A DNA stretch of 64,000 nucleotides from G963667675 sp963667675 (GTDB taxonomy: Bacteria; Chloroflexota; Dehalococcoidia; Lucifugimonadales; UBA3495). The notes below the pieces were generated by a model that saw nothing but the letters and a program-made list of their open reading frames with translations, made no database searches and had not been told where the DNA came from. Positions within the stretch are counted from its first letter, which is position 1. Every line of letters begins with the position of its first letter. Shown piece after piece: positions 25,677 to 33,828 of the stretch. The stretch covers positions 1,488,001-1,552,000 of the forward strand of contig OY763929.1 of NCBI GenBank assembly GCA_963667675.1. Reading direction: 5' to 3'. Position numbers and translations under genes: made by a program.

Positions 25677-28600
25677 ATGCACCGGCTAACGTTTAACGGA
25701 CGCCTCCCCTGGCCCCTGATTCCCCTGTTGCTCATCCTCGCCTTGGGCCTTGCCCTCCGGCTGCACGGCCTGAACTGGGACTCCGGGTTCGGCTTTCACC
25801 CCGACGAACGGGACATCTATATTCGCTCCGGGTGCATGTACGACCTACTTACCGAAGCCCCCGGCTGGGACTCATGCGGCTACGTCAAGGAGGATCAGCC
25901 TTTGGCAGAGCCCGGACTGCCCGGCTTGGGCACGCTGCTAGACGCGGAACGCAGCCCGTTAAACCCCCACTGGTTCCCCCTGGGCAGCATCCTGATTTAC
26001 GTCATGGTCTTCTTCCGGTCCATCATCGAGTTGTTCACCGACGTATCCGTCCTGGACATGCGCTACGCCGGCCGCGCGCTGTCGGCCCTAGCCGATGTCG
26101 GTTCCATATTTATGGTCTTCGTCCTTGGCCGCCGCATGTTCAGCCCCGGCGTTGGCCTGCTGGCAGCGGCATTCACCGCCATCGCCGTCATCCACGTACA
26201 GAACAGCCACTTCTACCGGCCCGAGACCTTCTCGGTGTTCTTCACCCTAGCCGCCTTCTGGGCCATGCTCCGCATGCTCGAAAAGAAGCGACTGCGGGAT
26301 TCCGCTCTTCTCGGCCTGATGGTTGGGTTGGCCTTGGCGCCCAAGGTCAACGTCCTGCCACTGGTTCTCCCCCTGGCTCTTGCCTACTGGTACAGGCTTG
26401 CGGACTCGGTGGACGGCCGTTGGTCGCAAATTACCCCCGCCGCGCTGCGGCCGGTGCTGGGCCACGCTGCCGCGGCAGTTCTGGTGGCCGCGGCTGTGTT
26501 CTTCGTAACCACTCCCTATGCCCTGTTGGACGCTGGGGCTTTCGTCGGCGACGTTCTGACCCAGGCCGAAATGGCCTCCAACGCCGGCTTGTGGCCCTTC
26601 ACTGTCCAGTACATCGACACCCCGCCCTTCCTCTACCAGCTGCAGCAGTCCTCCGTTTGGGGTTTGGGTCTGCCCCTGGGAGTGGTTGCCTGGCTTGCAA
26701 TACCCTTCACCGTCCTGATGCTTTTCCGAAGCCCTGGGACGCGCCGTTACGACCTTCTTCTCCTGGTGTGGGTGGTTCCCACCTTCCTCCTGTTGGAAAG
26801 CTTCGAGGTCCGGTTCCTCCGCTACGTTTTCCCCATAGCTCCATTCCTCCTCTTGATGGCCTCCCGGATGCTGCTGTGGCTGGTCGATTGGTCTCGGGGC
26901 CCGCAGCCACCCGGCCCCTCCCTTGCCGGCCTTCTCGACCGGTTGAACTTAAGATTGCCAAGGCAGGCATTCCAAGGCAGGGTGTCTGCTCTGCGGGACC
27001 GACTGCCCCGCGCCTCACTCCGGTTGGCGCCACAATTCAGGCCACGGTGGAGCTGGCTGGCCGTCAGCTTGGTGGCCGTTGTCCTGGGCTCGACGTTGTT
27101 CTACACCCTGGCCTTCCAACGGGTATACGCCAACGATCACCCGGCGGTGACCGCCTCCCAGTGGCTACACGACCACGTACCCGCCGGAACGCCGATAGTC
27201 AGCGATAACCACTGGGACGAATTCGTCCCCGGTCTCCATCGTTACGACGCTTGGCAGTTCCCTGTCTACGACAAGGACACCTTAATAAAGATGGACACCC
27301 TGGCTATCCATCTTGCTCGCTCCGAATACTTGGTGTTCTACAGCCACCGCCCCTACGCCAGCGTCGCGAGGGATCCTGAACGCTTTCCCCTCAGCGCCTC
27401 CTACTATCACCGGCTGTTCGACGGCGATTTGGGCTATCGCCTGGAACGCGCGTTCACTTCCTACCCCCAGCTAGCCGGAATCGCCTTTCGTGACGATCCA
27501 TTTGACGGGTCCGGCCTGCCCCGGCCCGCGCCGTCAGTCCCCGAGGACCTGCCGCTGGTGGTCCTCGACTTGGGTTACGCCGACGACAACGTGGTGGGGT
27601 ATGACCATCCCCGGGTGCTCCTGTTCCGCAACGTGGAACGCCTCCCATTTGCTGACCTCCGCTCCCTTCTGGCCATCCCGTTGTCCTCGTATGCTGCATC
27701 CGGCCGGGAGTTGATGCTGTCCGACGAGCAACTGGCGGCGCAGCAGGCGGGCGGGACTTGGTCCGAAATCATCGACCGGAACGGCTGGGTCAACGACGTG
27801 CCTGCGCTTGTCTGGCTGCTGGTGGTAGAACTGGCATTCCTCGCTTCCCTTCCACTGTGCATCTTCATATTCCGCCCGCTACCCGACCGGGGCATTGTGC
27901 TGGCCCGGATTTTGGGCCTGCTGGGTGTCAGCTACGTCGCCTGGCTGGGGGTGAGCCTGGGCTGGTTCGACTTCTCCCGCGCCGCGGTGGTTGTCGGTTT
28001 CCTGGTAATCGCCGCCCTGTCGTCTTTAGCGCTGCTTTTCCGGTGGGGCGAAATCACCCGGTTCCTTAGGCAGGAATGGCGTCTGCTGCTGCTGGCCGAG
28101 GTGTTGTTCCTTACCGCCTTCCTGGCTTTTGTCGGCGTCCGGGCCGCCAACCCCGACCTGTGGCATCCCTCACTGGGCGGCGAGAAGCCCATGGAGTTTG
28201 CCTACTTCAACGCCGTGATTCGCTCCACGTCCATGCCGCCTTTCGATCCTTGGTTTTCCGGCGGCTACCTCAACTACTACTACTGGGGCTACTTCATCCC
28301 CGCCGGCCTCGTGCGCCTCACCGGCATAATACCCTCCGTCGCCTTCAATCTGGCCATCCCCCTGTTCTTCGCCCTTACTGTTACCGGGGCCTACTCCCTG
28401 GTCTACAACCTTGCCGAGGGAGTCCGGCGCTCCCGTGCGCCTGTAGCCCCTGCCGAAACATCTCCTACCATCCGGTCAGGGCCTGGAGGCTGGAGAACGC
28501 GACTGACGAGTCCCGTCGGCGCTGGCCTCATTGCCGCCTTGTTCGTCGCCGTCATCGGCAACTTGGACGGCTTGGTCCAGGTTCTGCAGGGAGCGTGGGG

Positions 28601-30275
28601 CACAATCTTCCAGGGAGACCCGTTCCCACCGTTTGACTTCTGGCGCAGCAGCAGGATGCTGGACATCCAGGACAGCTTCGACCCTGGGCCCCTGGTCTTC
28701 TGGTTGCCCGACAAGGTCCCAGGCGTCGCCGATGTGTCGTCCCACGTAACCGAATTTCCCTTCTTCACCTTCCTCTTTGGCGACCTCCACGCCCACATGA
28801 TGGCGATTCCATTTACTTTGCTGGTGATTGGCCTGGGTCTCAACCTAGTCGTGGGCCTTCGAGACAACGGCAAGCTGTGGGCCTTCGCCGCCGCCGCCGC
28901 CTTGGCCCTGGCGCTGGGCTCCCTCTGGGTAATCAACAGCTGGGACTACCCTGCCTACCTGCTCCTTGCCTTCGTTCTGTTGGCCCTGGCCGTCTACTTT
29001 AGGCCCGGCCGCCCGGCCACCAAGCTGGCGCTGTTCGCCGCCCTGGCATCCGGCGTCTTCGTGGTAAGTTTGCTGGCCTGGATTCCCTACCACGACTACT
29101 ACCAGTCGTTTAACACCGGGATAGATGCTTCCAAGTGGCGCACGCCGTTGGACCGGTTCCTGGGAATTCATGGCCTCTTCCTATTCGTCATTGCCGCTTT
29201 CCTGCTATACACCGCTCACCGGACTTTGCTTGGCGTAGCCGGCCGGCGCGTCTTGGCCGCTACCCGCATCGTGGGAGGTGGCGAACCTCCTGTTATGGCC
29301 TCGTCGACCCTTCTCGCGCTGAGGGCGGCCTTGGCTTTGGGCATAGTCGCTGCCGCGGTATTGGCCGCCGCCGGCTATTGGACCGCGGCGGCGCTCACGG
29401 TCTATTTGATGCTAACCGGACTGGCTGCTCGGGAGGTGTTCAGTAGCCGAAATCAGGAGATCCCCTTTGCTTCCGTGCCTATCGTGTTCTTGGCCCTCGC
29501 CTTGGTCATCGCCATCGGAGTTGACTTCGTACGCGTGGAAGGCGACGTCGGCCGCATGAACACTCTATTCAAGTATTACTTGGCGGTGTGGGTACTGCTG
29601 AGCCTCACGTCGGCTTATATGATGTGGCATCTGTTTGACCGAGTACTGGTCGGCGGCGGCCGCCTGCGGTGGCTGAGTGTAGCTTGGATGACCGTTGTGG
29701 CCCTGTTAGTCTGCTTTAGCCTGATTTACACGGTATGGGGTACCAAGGACCGGCTCGACGTTCGTTTCAGCCCTACCCCGCTTACTCTGGACGGGGCCGC
29801 ATACCTGGATTCGGCAGTTCATGAACCGCGCGGCGGCTACCAGTTGCCGCCCGTCGAGCTAAAGTGGGATGCCGCCGCTATCCGCTGGCTGCAGGACAAC
29901 GTGTCCGGCTCTCCAGTGGTCCTTGAGGCCCATAACTTGGAGTACACCTGGAGCGGCCGTATCTCCAGCTACACCGGCTTCCCCACCGTGTTAGGTTGGT
30001 CCTGGCACCAGACGCAACAGCGTTGGGACTACCAGGACTCGGTTTTTCAACGGGCCTCCGACGTGAGGCTGATATATAACACCACCGACCTTGAACTGGC
30101 TAAAGCGTTGCTGCAGCGCTACGGCGTTAAGTACGTCGTGGTCGGCGGTCTGGAACGCCGCTATTACGCGCCTCCGGGGATCCGCAAATTCGATGAATTT
30201 ACTGCCCACGGGCAGATGAGCCTGGCATACCGGAACCCGGGAGTCTCCATATATCAGATCGAATGGCTCCCCTGA
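25677..30275 (+). CDS. Giant membrane protein: PMT-like glycosyltransferase plus YYY domain
   Basis: A 1532-residue polytopic membrane protein (ATG at 25677, TTG in frame just before). The N-terminal half (~1-560) has a GT-C/PMT-like layout: an early 'GFHPDERDIYIRSG' loop with the catalytic-type Asp-Glu, several membrane helices, then an extracellular globular part. From ~700 the second half is a Chlor_Arch_YYY (DUF2298) domain: 'PFDPWFSGGYLNYYYWGYF', 'FGDLHAHMMAIPFTLL' and a late soluble segment. It probably transfers sugars from lipid carriers at the outer membrane face; donor and acceptor are unknown. The fusion of the two modules is notable. Confidence 0.85.
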   Translation: MHRLTFNGRLPWPLIPLLLILALGLALRLHGLNWDSGFGFHPDERDIYIRSGCMYDLLTEAPGWDSCGYVKEDQPLAEPGLPGLGTLLDAERSPLNPHWFPLGSILIYVMVFFRSIIELFTDVSVLDMRYAGRALSALADVGSIFMVFVLGRRMFSPGVGLLAAAFTAIAVIHVQNSHFYRPETFSVFFTLAAFWAMLRMLEKKRLRDSALLGLMVGLALAPKVNVLPLVLPLALAYWYRLADSVDGRWSQITPAALRPVLGHAAAAVLVAAAVFFVTTPYALLDAGAFVGDVLTQAEMASNAGLWPFTVQYIDTPPFLYQLQQSSVWGLGLPLGVVAWLAIPFTVLMLFRSPGTRRYDLLLLVWVVPTFLLLESFEVRFLRYVFPIAPFLLLMASRMLLWLVDWSRGPQPPGPSLAGLLDRLNLRLPRQAFQGRVSALRDRLPRASLRLAPQFRPRWSWLAVSLVAVVLGSTLFYTLAFQRVYANDHPAVTASQWLHDHVPAGTPIVSDNHWDEFVPGLHRYDAWQFPVYDKDTLIKMDTLAIHLARSEYLVFYSHRPYASVARDPERFPLSASYYHRLFDGDLGYRLERAFTSYPQLAGIAFRDDPFDGSGLPRPAPSVPEDLPLVVLDLGYADDNVVGYDHPRVLLFRNVERLPFADLRSLLAIPLSSYAASGRELMLSDEQLAAQQAGGTWSEIIDRNGWVNDVPALVWLLVVELAFLASLPLCIFIFRPLPDRGIVLARILGLLGVSYVAWLGVSLGWFDFSRAAVVVGFLVIAALSSLALLFRWGEITRFLRQEWRLLLLAEVLFLTAFLAFVGVRAANPDLWHPSLGGEKPMEFAYFNAVIRSTSMPPFDPWFSGGYLNYYYWGYFIPAGLVRLTGIIPSVAFNLAIPLFFALTVTGAYSLVYNLAEGVRRSRAPVAPAETSPTIRSGPGGWRTRLTSPVGAGLIAALFVAVIGNLDGLVQVLQGAWGTIFQGDPFPPFDFWRSSRMLDIQDSFDPGPLVFWLPDKVPGVADVSSHVTEFPFFTFLFGDLHAHMMAIPFTLLVIGLGLNLVVGLRDNGKLWAFAAAAALALALGSLWVINSWDYPAYLLLAFVLLALAVYFRPGRPATKLALFAALASGVFVVSLLAWIPYHDYYQSFNTGIDASKWRTPLDRFLGIHGLFLFVIAAFLLYTAHRTLLGVAGRRVLAATRIVGGGEPPVMASSTLLALRAALALGIVAAAVLAAAGYWTAAALTVYLMLTGLAAREVFSSRNQEIPFASVPIVFLALALVIAIGVDFVRVEGDVGRMNTLFKYYLAVWVLLSLTSAYMMWHLFDRVLVGGGRLRWLSVAWMTVVALLVCFSLIYTVWGTKDRLDVRFSPTPLTLDGAAYLDSAVHEPRGGYQLPPVELKWDAAAIRWLQDNVSGSPVVLEAHNLEYTWSGRISSYTGFPTVLGWSWHQTQQRWDYQDSVFQRASDVRLIYNTTDLELAKALLQRYGVKYVVVGGLERRYYAPPGIRKFDEFTAHGQMSLAYRNPGVSIYQIEWLP

Positions 30276-30349
30276 GACTCCGCCGGTTAATGCGCGAAGA
30301 GGCTGGCGGTTATTTACATAAAAGTCGTAACAATACTGTCAGCGGGCCG

Positions 30350-30378
30350 TTGACATAATCGCTTTTGTTTGCTTTAAT
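30350..30378 (+). promoter_or_regulatory. Orphan sigma-70-like promoter with flanking inverted repeat
   Basis: TTGACA at 30350-30355, a 17-bp spacer and TTTAAT at 30373-30378. An exact 8-bp inverted repeat, CCGTTGAC (30347-30354) and GTCAACGG (30382-30389), covers the -35 and the predicted start, like a repressor site. It lies between two convergent genes and points at no ORF. Confidence 0.55.
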
Positions 30379-30384
30379 ATAGTC

Positions 30385-30560
30385 AACGGTTAAAAATAGT
30401 CTTAATAAAAGACTAATCGAAATATTAACAATTTTGGGGCGTGTGCCTGGCCCGACAACAGGTGCAGCTAATCCAGAGGCAAAAGGGCGCTGGAGCTAGA
30501 ACAAGGGGGCAATCTGTGAGGTTGTGTCCTTGGTGTGAGGGATTGCCCCTATAGCAACTG
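30385..30560 (+). ncRNA. Candidate noncoding RNA in a convergent gap
   Basis: The 387-bp space between the YYY gene and pheA (both ending here) has a promoter but no ORF. The putative transcript begins with a small hairpin (TAGTCTT..AAGACTA, about 30395-30413). It later has a strong stem, GGGGCAATC (30506-30514) with GATTGCCCC (30541-30549), around a 26-nt loop. I do not recognise an RNA family. It is a prediction only. Confidence 0.35.
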
Positions 30561-30662
30561 AGCCCAAGCCTGCTGGCCCTTCTCGGTACCGCCGAGCTAT
30601 CAATGGGTGTAGTGGTTGATGTGCAGTGGAAACTTGGCGGCGGCTACCGGGGAGGGCCAGCG

Positions 30663-31502
30663 TCATTTTACCCGTCCGCTCTCCCACATGGGGTAGGACC
30701 CCAACACCTTCATCATGCTGACCGATTCCCGCAGGGCTTCTAACGCTTCTTTTACCTGATCGTCCTGGCGGTGCCCGGCGCAGTCTATCAAGAAGATGTA
30801 GTCCCCCAACGACTGCTTAGTCGGGCGAGACTCTATTTTCAACAGGTTGATGTCCCTGCTGGCGAACTCTCCCATGGTCCGGTAAAGCAGTCCCGGCGCG
30901 TCCTGCGGGTAGGCAAAGCAGATTGACGTTTTGTCCCTGCCGGTAGGCGGGTGGTCCTGCCTCGCCAGCACCGCAAACCGGGTAACGTTGTTGGCCGAGT
31001 CTTGCACCTTGCGCCCGATGATTTCCGCCTTGTACAACTCCGCCGCCCGCTTGGGTGCTATCGCCGCCGCTCCTACATTGCTCTTCTGCATATCCGTTAC
31101 CGCCGCCGAGTTGCTCAACGACGCCATCTGCTGCGCCTTGGGCAGGCACCGTTCCAGGAACTCCCGGCACTGCGCCAGGGACTGGGGATGGGAATACACC
31201 ACCTCGATGTCCGCCAGCCTGGCGCCGGGGTTGACCATCAAGTAATGGTCTATCGGAAGCAGCACTTCTTGGCAGATGGACAATTGTGACTCTTGAATCA
31301 GCAGGTCCAGCGTGAAGGTGACCGACCCTTCCAGACTGTTCTCGATGGGCACTATTCCCTCGTCGGTGATTTCAGACGACACAGCCAGGCCGACGGCGGC
31401 TATGGTCGGGAACGGCTCCAACTCAGCCGCGGCGTCGTACAGCAAGGCGGCCTCTTCGCTATAAGTGCCTGCCGGGCCTAGATACGCTAGACGCTTGGCC
31501 AT
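30663..31502 (-). CDS. pheA: Prephenate dehydratase
   Basis: A 279-residue monofunctional prephenate dehydratase (phenylalanine synthesis, prephenate to phenylpyruvate). 'YLGPAGTYSEEAALLYD', 'GIVPIENSLEGSVTFTLDLL' and the catalytic 'NVTRFAVLAR' (TRF) lie in the N-terminal ~185 residues. A C-terminal ACT domain begins at 'DKTSICFAYPQDAPGLLY' and has the Phe-binding ESRP ('KIESRPTKQSLGDYIF'). The ATG at 31502 shares a base with the stop of the upstream RCK gene; a GTG precedes it. It is the last gene of the potassium operon, which is an unexpected context. Confidence 0.95.
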   Translation of the reverse strand: MAKRLAYLGPAGTYSEEAALLYDAAAELEPFPTIAAVGLAVSSEITDEGIVPIENSLEGSVTFTLDLLIQESQLSICQEVLLPIDHYLMVNPGARLADIEVVYSHPQSLAQCREFLERCLPKAQQMASLSNSAAVTDMQKSNVGAAAIAPKRAAELYKAEIIGRKVQDSANNVTRFAVLARQDHPPTGRDKTSICFAYPQDAPGLLYRTMGEFASRDINLLKIESRPTKQSLGDYIFLIDCAGHRQDDQVKEALEALRESVSMMKVLGSYPMWESGRVK

Positions 31503-32164
31503 CACGGCGCCTCGGTCAGGATTTCGTATACCGTCTGTTCGTCGTTGGTCTGGGTCACGGCCACCAGTTCATCCTCCGCCTCCAGCACCAATGCCCCGGA
31601 AGGCAGTTCCACGCTGTTCTTCTTGACCACCAAGGCGATCATGCTATTGGGCGGCAACTCCACGTCCCGCAGCTTCTTCCCGACTACGCTGGCCCCTTCC
31701 GGTATAGACACGCTGACAAGCTCTCTTCCCGGCGCCTGCAGGTTCATCAGGTGCACGAAGGGCCGCCCCGGTACGCCTTCCTCGAAACTGAGCAGTACCT
31801 GGTGAATTTCATTGACCACCACGTCCACGCCTAAGATGTGGAAGAGGGGTTCGTTTTTAGGGTCCTTCACCAGCACCATGGTCCGAGGGACGTTGAAGAT
31901 GTGCTTGGCCATCTGGCATATCACCAGGTTGGTCTCATCCCTTCCCGTCACAGCCACCACCGCATCGGCCCTGGTAATGCCGGCCCGATTCAGCGTCCCC
32001 TCGTCGGCGCCGTCCCCTGCAAACGCCACGCTGCCCAGTTCGTCCGCCATAATCCGGTGCCTGTCCGTGTTCTTCTCGACCACAGCCACCTCGTGCTCCG
32101 ACGCCAGCAGGGCTTTGGAAAGGTGGTACCCGGCCTCACTACAACCCACGATTAAGAAATACAT
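31502..32164 (-). CDS. RCK (TrkA-N plus TrkA-C) regulatory protein
   Basis: A 220-residue cytosolic regulator. The Rossmann domain opens with 'FLIVGCSEAGYHLSKALL' (a GxSxxG variant), continues with 'GDGADEGTLNRAGITRADAV', and is followed by a complete TrkA-C domain ('FVHLMNLQAPGRELVSVSIP' to 'DELVAVTQ'). RCK proteins bind NAD(H), ATP/ADP or ligands and gate K+ transporters. It follows the N-domain-only RCK gene by 12 bp and overlaps pheA by a base. Confidence 0.85.
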   Translation of the reverse strand: MYFLIVGCSEAGYHLSKALLASEHEVAVVEKNTDRHRIMADELGSVAFAGDGADEGTLNRAGITRADAVVAVTGRDETNLVICQMAKHIFNVPRTMVLVKDPKNEPLFHILGVDVVVNEIHQVLLSFEEGVPGRPFVHLMNLQAPGRELVSVSIPEGASVVGKKLRDVELPPNSMIALVVKKNSVELPSGALVLEAEDELVAVTQTNDEQTVYEILTEAP

Positions 32165-32176
32165 CGTGGCCTCTTA

Positions 32177-32578
32177 TCAGCTATCAATTTGTTGCCGGAT
32201 GTCTTGCATCAGTGCGAAGGAAGAACCGACTACGTTCAATTGCAATCCCGAGTAGAGCAACTGTAGCCGCGGGTCATTGATCTGGCAAATTACCTTGGGC
32301 ACGTCAAAGATATGCTTTGCCAACTGTGCCGCCAGGGCGTTCTTGTGGTCGTCGCCGGACAGCGCCAGGAACACCCCGGCGCTCTCTATACCCCCCAACC
32401 TCAGGTAGTCCTGCATTATTGGCTCCGCCATCCATATAACCCGCACCGGGGCGCCGGCTTCCATCTGCGCCAGGCGCTCTCTGTCCTCGCCCAGCACCGT
32501 AACGTTGTACCCAGCCTGCGCGAGGTCCGGCGCCAGATTATTCGTCAACTGGTTGCAGCCCAGTATCAGCGTGTTCAT
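32177..32578 (-). CDS. RCK_N-only (half-size TrkA) protein
   Basis: A 133-residue Rossmann-only RCK protein: 'NTLILGCNQLTNNLAPDLAQ' opens the domain, but the glycine-rich loop is degenerate (GCNQLT instead of GxGxxG). 'ESAGVFLALSGDDHKNALAA' and 'FDVPKVICQINDPRLQ' match the RCK core. No TrkA-C follows. The ATG at 32578 is chosen because longer in-frame versions overlap the upstream stress-protein gene. It may pair with the next protein as a split TrkA (inference). Confidence 0.78.
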   Translation of the reverse strand: MNTLILGCNQLTNNLAPDLAQAGYNVTVLGEDRERLAQMEAGAPVRVIWMAEPIMQDYLRLGGIESAGVFLALSGDDHKNALAAQLAKHIFDVPKVICQINDPRLQLLYSGLQLNVVGSSFALMQDIRQQIDS

Positions 32579-32610
32579 CCTGCTAATCCCCGGTGGGCCC
32601 TGCGCCGCCA

Positions 32611-33063
32611 CTATTTGCTTGGCTCCGGAATGCAGGCCGGCTGACGCCACAAAATCAACTGGCAGGAGGTGTTGCGCAAGATGTACTCAGCCGTCGGCCC
32701 CATGTCCCACGATCCCAGTCGCTGTTTGTACGGTATCCCCATGATTATAAGGTCTGCGCGCCGGCGCTCCGCCTCCATCACTATGGCAGGACCAGGCTGT
32801 CGGGCCCGCAAACAAGTTCCCTGTACGCCCTTGAACTTTTCCTTAGACGCTATGGCCTCCATGCGGCGTAGGACCTCCTCGCCGCGGTCGATGTCTGCCT
32901 GTATCTCCGCCTCCAGCGGCAACCCCAAGGGCATCTCTATGACGTACACCGCGTGAAGCTCCGCCTTGTATTCCCGGGCCGTGCGGCACGCCGAGCGGAA
33001 GGCCAGTTCACTTATCTCGCTCCCGTCCACCGGAACGAGCATGCGCTTGGCGTTTAGCCGCAT
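32611..33063 (-). CDS. Universal stress protein (UspA family)
   Basis: A 150-residue protein of the UspA fold: 'MLVPVDGSEISELAFRSA' (first strand and helix), 'GDxA'-less middle, and C-terminal 'RADLIIMGIPYKQRLGSW' with 'AEYILRNTSCQLIL'. The usual ATP loop G-2x-G-9x-G(S/T) is only partly matched, so nucleotide binding is uncertain. It sits between two RCK genes; USP domains often regulate ion transporters. Confidence 0.85.
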   Translation of the reverse strand: MRLNAKRMLVPVDGSEISELAFRSACRTAREYKAELHAVYVIEMPLGLPLEAEIQADIDRGEEVLRRMEAIASKEKFKGVQGTCLRARQPGPAIVMEAERRRADLIIMGIPYKQRLGSWDMGPTAEYILRNTSCQLILWRQPACIPEPSK

Positions 33064-33111
33064 TTCCCGGTTTGGCCTTTGGCTCTCATCCGAGTCGCAG
33101 GTCGGTGGGCA

Positions 33112-33816
33112 TTATACCGCCGTCGCCGTGGGCACAGGCGGCGGCAACCCCTTGGCCGCATCGTTCAACTGGAGGATTTGATGGTTGCTTCCCGCGACGA
33201 TGAGCACGTCGCCGGCCTTGATTTGCTCGTCCTTGGCCGGATGCAGAAACGAACTGCGGCCCCTTCGGATGGCCAGCAGCGCCACTCCTTGGGTATCCTG
33301 CGTTCCCGCCAGACCCACTTCCTCCAAAGTATGGCCGATCATTTGCTCAGGAGGCTGTATTTTGCTGATCCCGTAGTTGGGTAGAATCGGCATGTGGTCC
33401 ATCACCCCCGGATCGAACCCGATGTGCGCCGTCCTCCAGGCGCTCTCCAACTCCGGGTAGACTATCCTGTCCGCCCCCACTTTCTCAAGGGTCGATTCGT
33501 GCAGTTCGTTGGCCGCCCGGGCGATGACGTAGGGCACTCCGATGCTCTTTAGCAACACTGTAATCATTATGCTGGTCTGGACGTTCTCGCCGGCCAGCGC
33601 CACCACCGCCACGTCGAAGCCGGCCACGTCCAACTGCTTCAGCGCTGCCTCGTTGGAGGCGTCGGCCCGCACCGCATAGGTCACTTGTCCCGACAGGTCC
33701 TGGACCTTGGCCTCGTCCAGGTCTATTGCCAGTACGTCGTGGCCGGACTGGTACAACTCCCGGGCCACGGCTGCTCCAAAGCGGGCCAGGCCGATTACGC
33801 AAACCTGTTTCTTCAT
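33112..33816 (-). CDS. ktrA: Ktr/Trk potassium uptake regulatory subunit (RCK)
   Basis: A 234-residue KtrA-type subunit. 'VCVIGLARFGAAVARELYQS' holds a GxGxxG-like loop (GLARFG) with the acidic strand end 'LAIDLDEAKV'. The TrkA-C half covers ~150-215 ('PPEQMIGHTLEEVGLAGTQD' to 'KAGDVLIVAGS'). It would form a ring under KtrB and gate K+ entry in response to nucleotides. It begins 12 bp after the ktrB stop. The tail of the protein is Pro-rich. Confidence 0.9.
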   Translation of the reverse strand: MKKQVCVIGLARFGAAVARELYQSGHDVLAIDLDEAKVQDLSGQVTYAVRADASNEAALKQLDVAGFDVAVVALAGENVQTSIMITVLLKSIGVPYVIARAANELHESTLEKVGADRIVYPELESAWRTAHIGFDPGVMDHMPILPNYGISKIQPPEQMIGHTLEEVGLAGTQDTQGVALLAIRRGRSSFLHPAKDEQIKAGDVLIVAGSNHQILQLNDAAKGLPPPVPTATAV

Positions 33817-33828
33817 GCCCTCCCTCCG

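Noticed and set aside
30385..30662. 6S RNA, tmRNA or RNase P RNA
   Set aside because: I could not find the defining motifs of these families; it is kept only as an unassigned RNA candidate.
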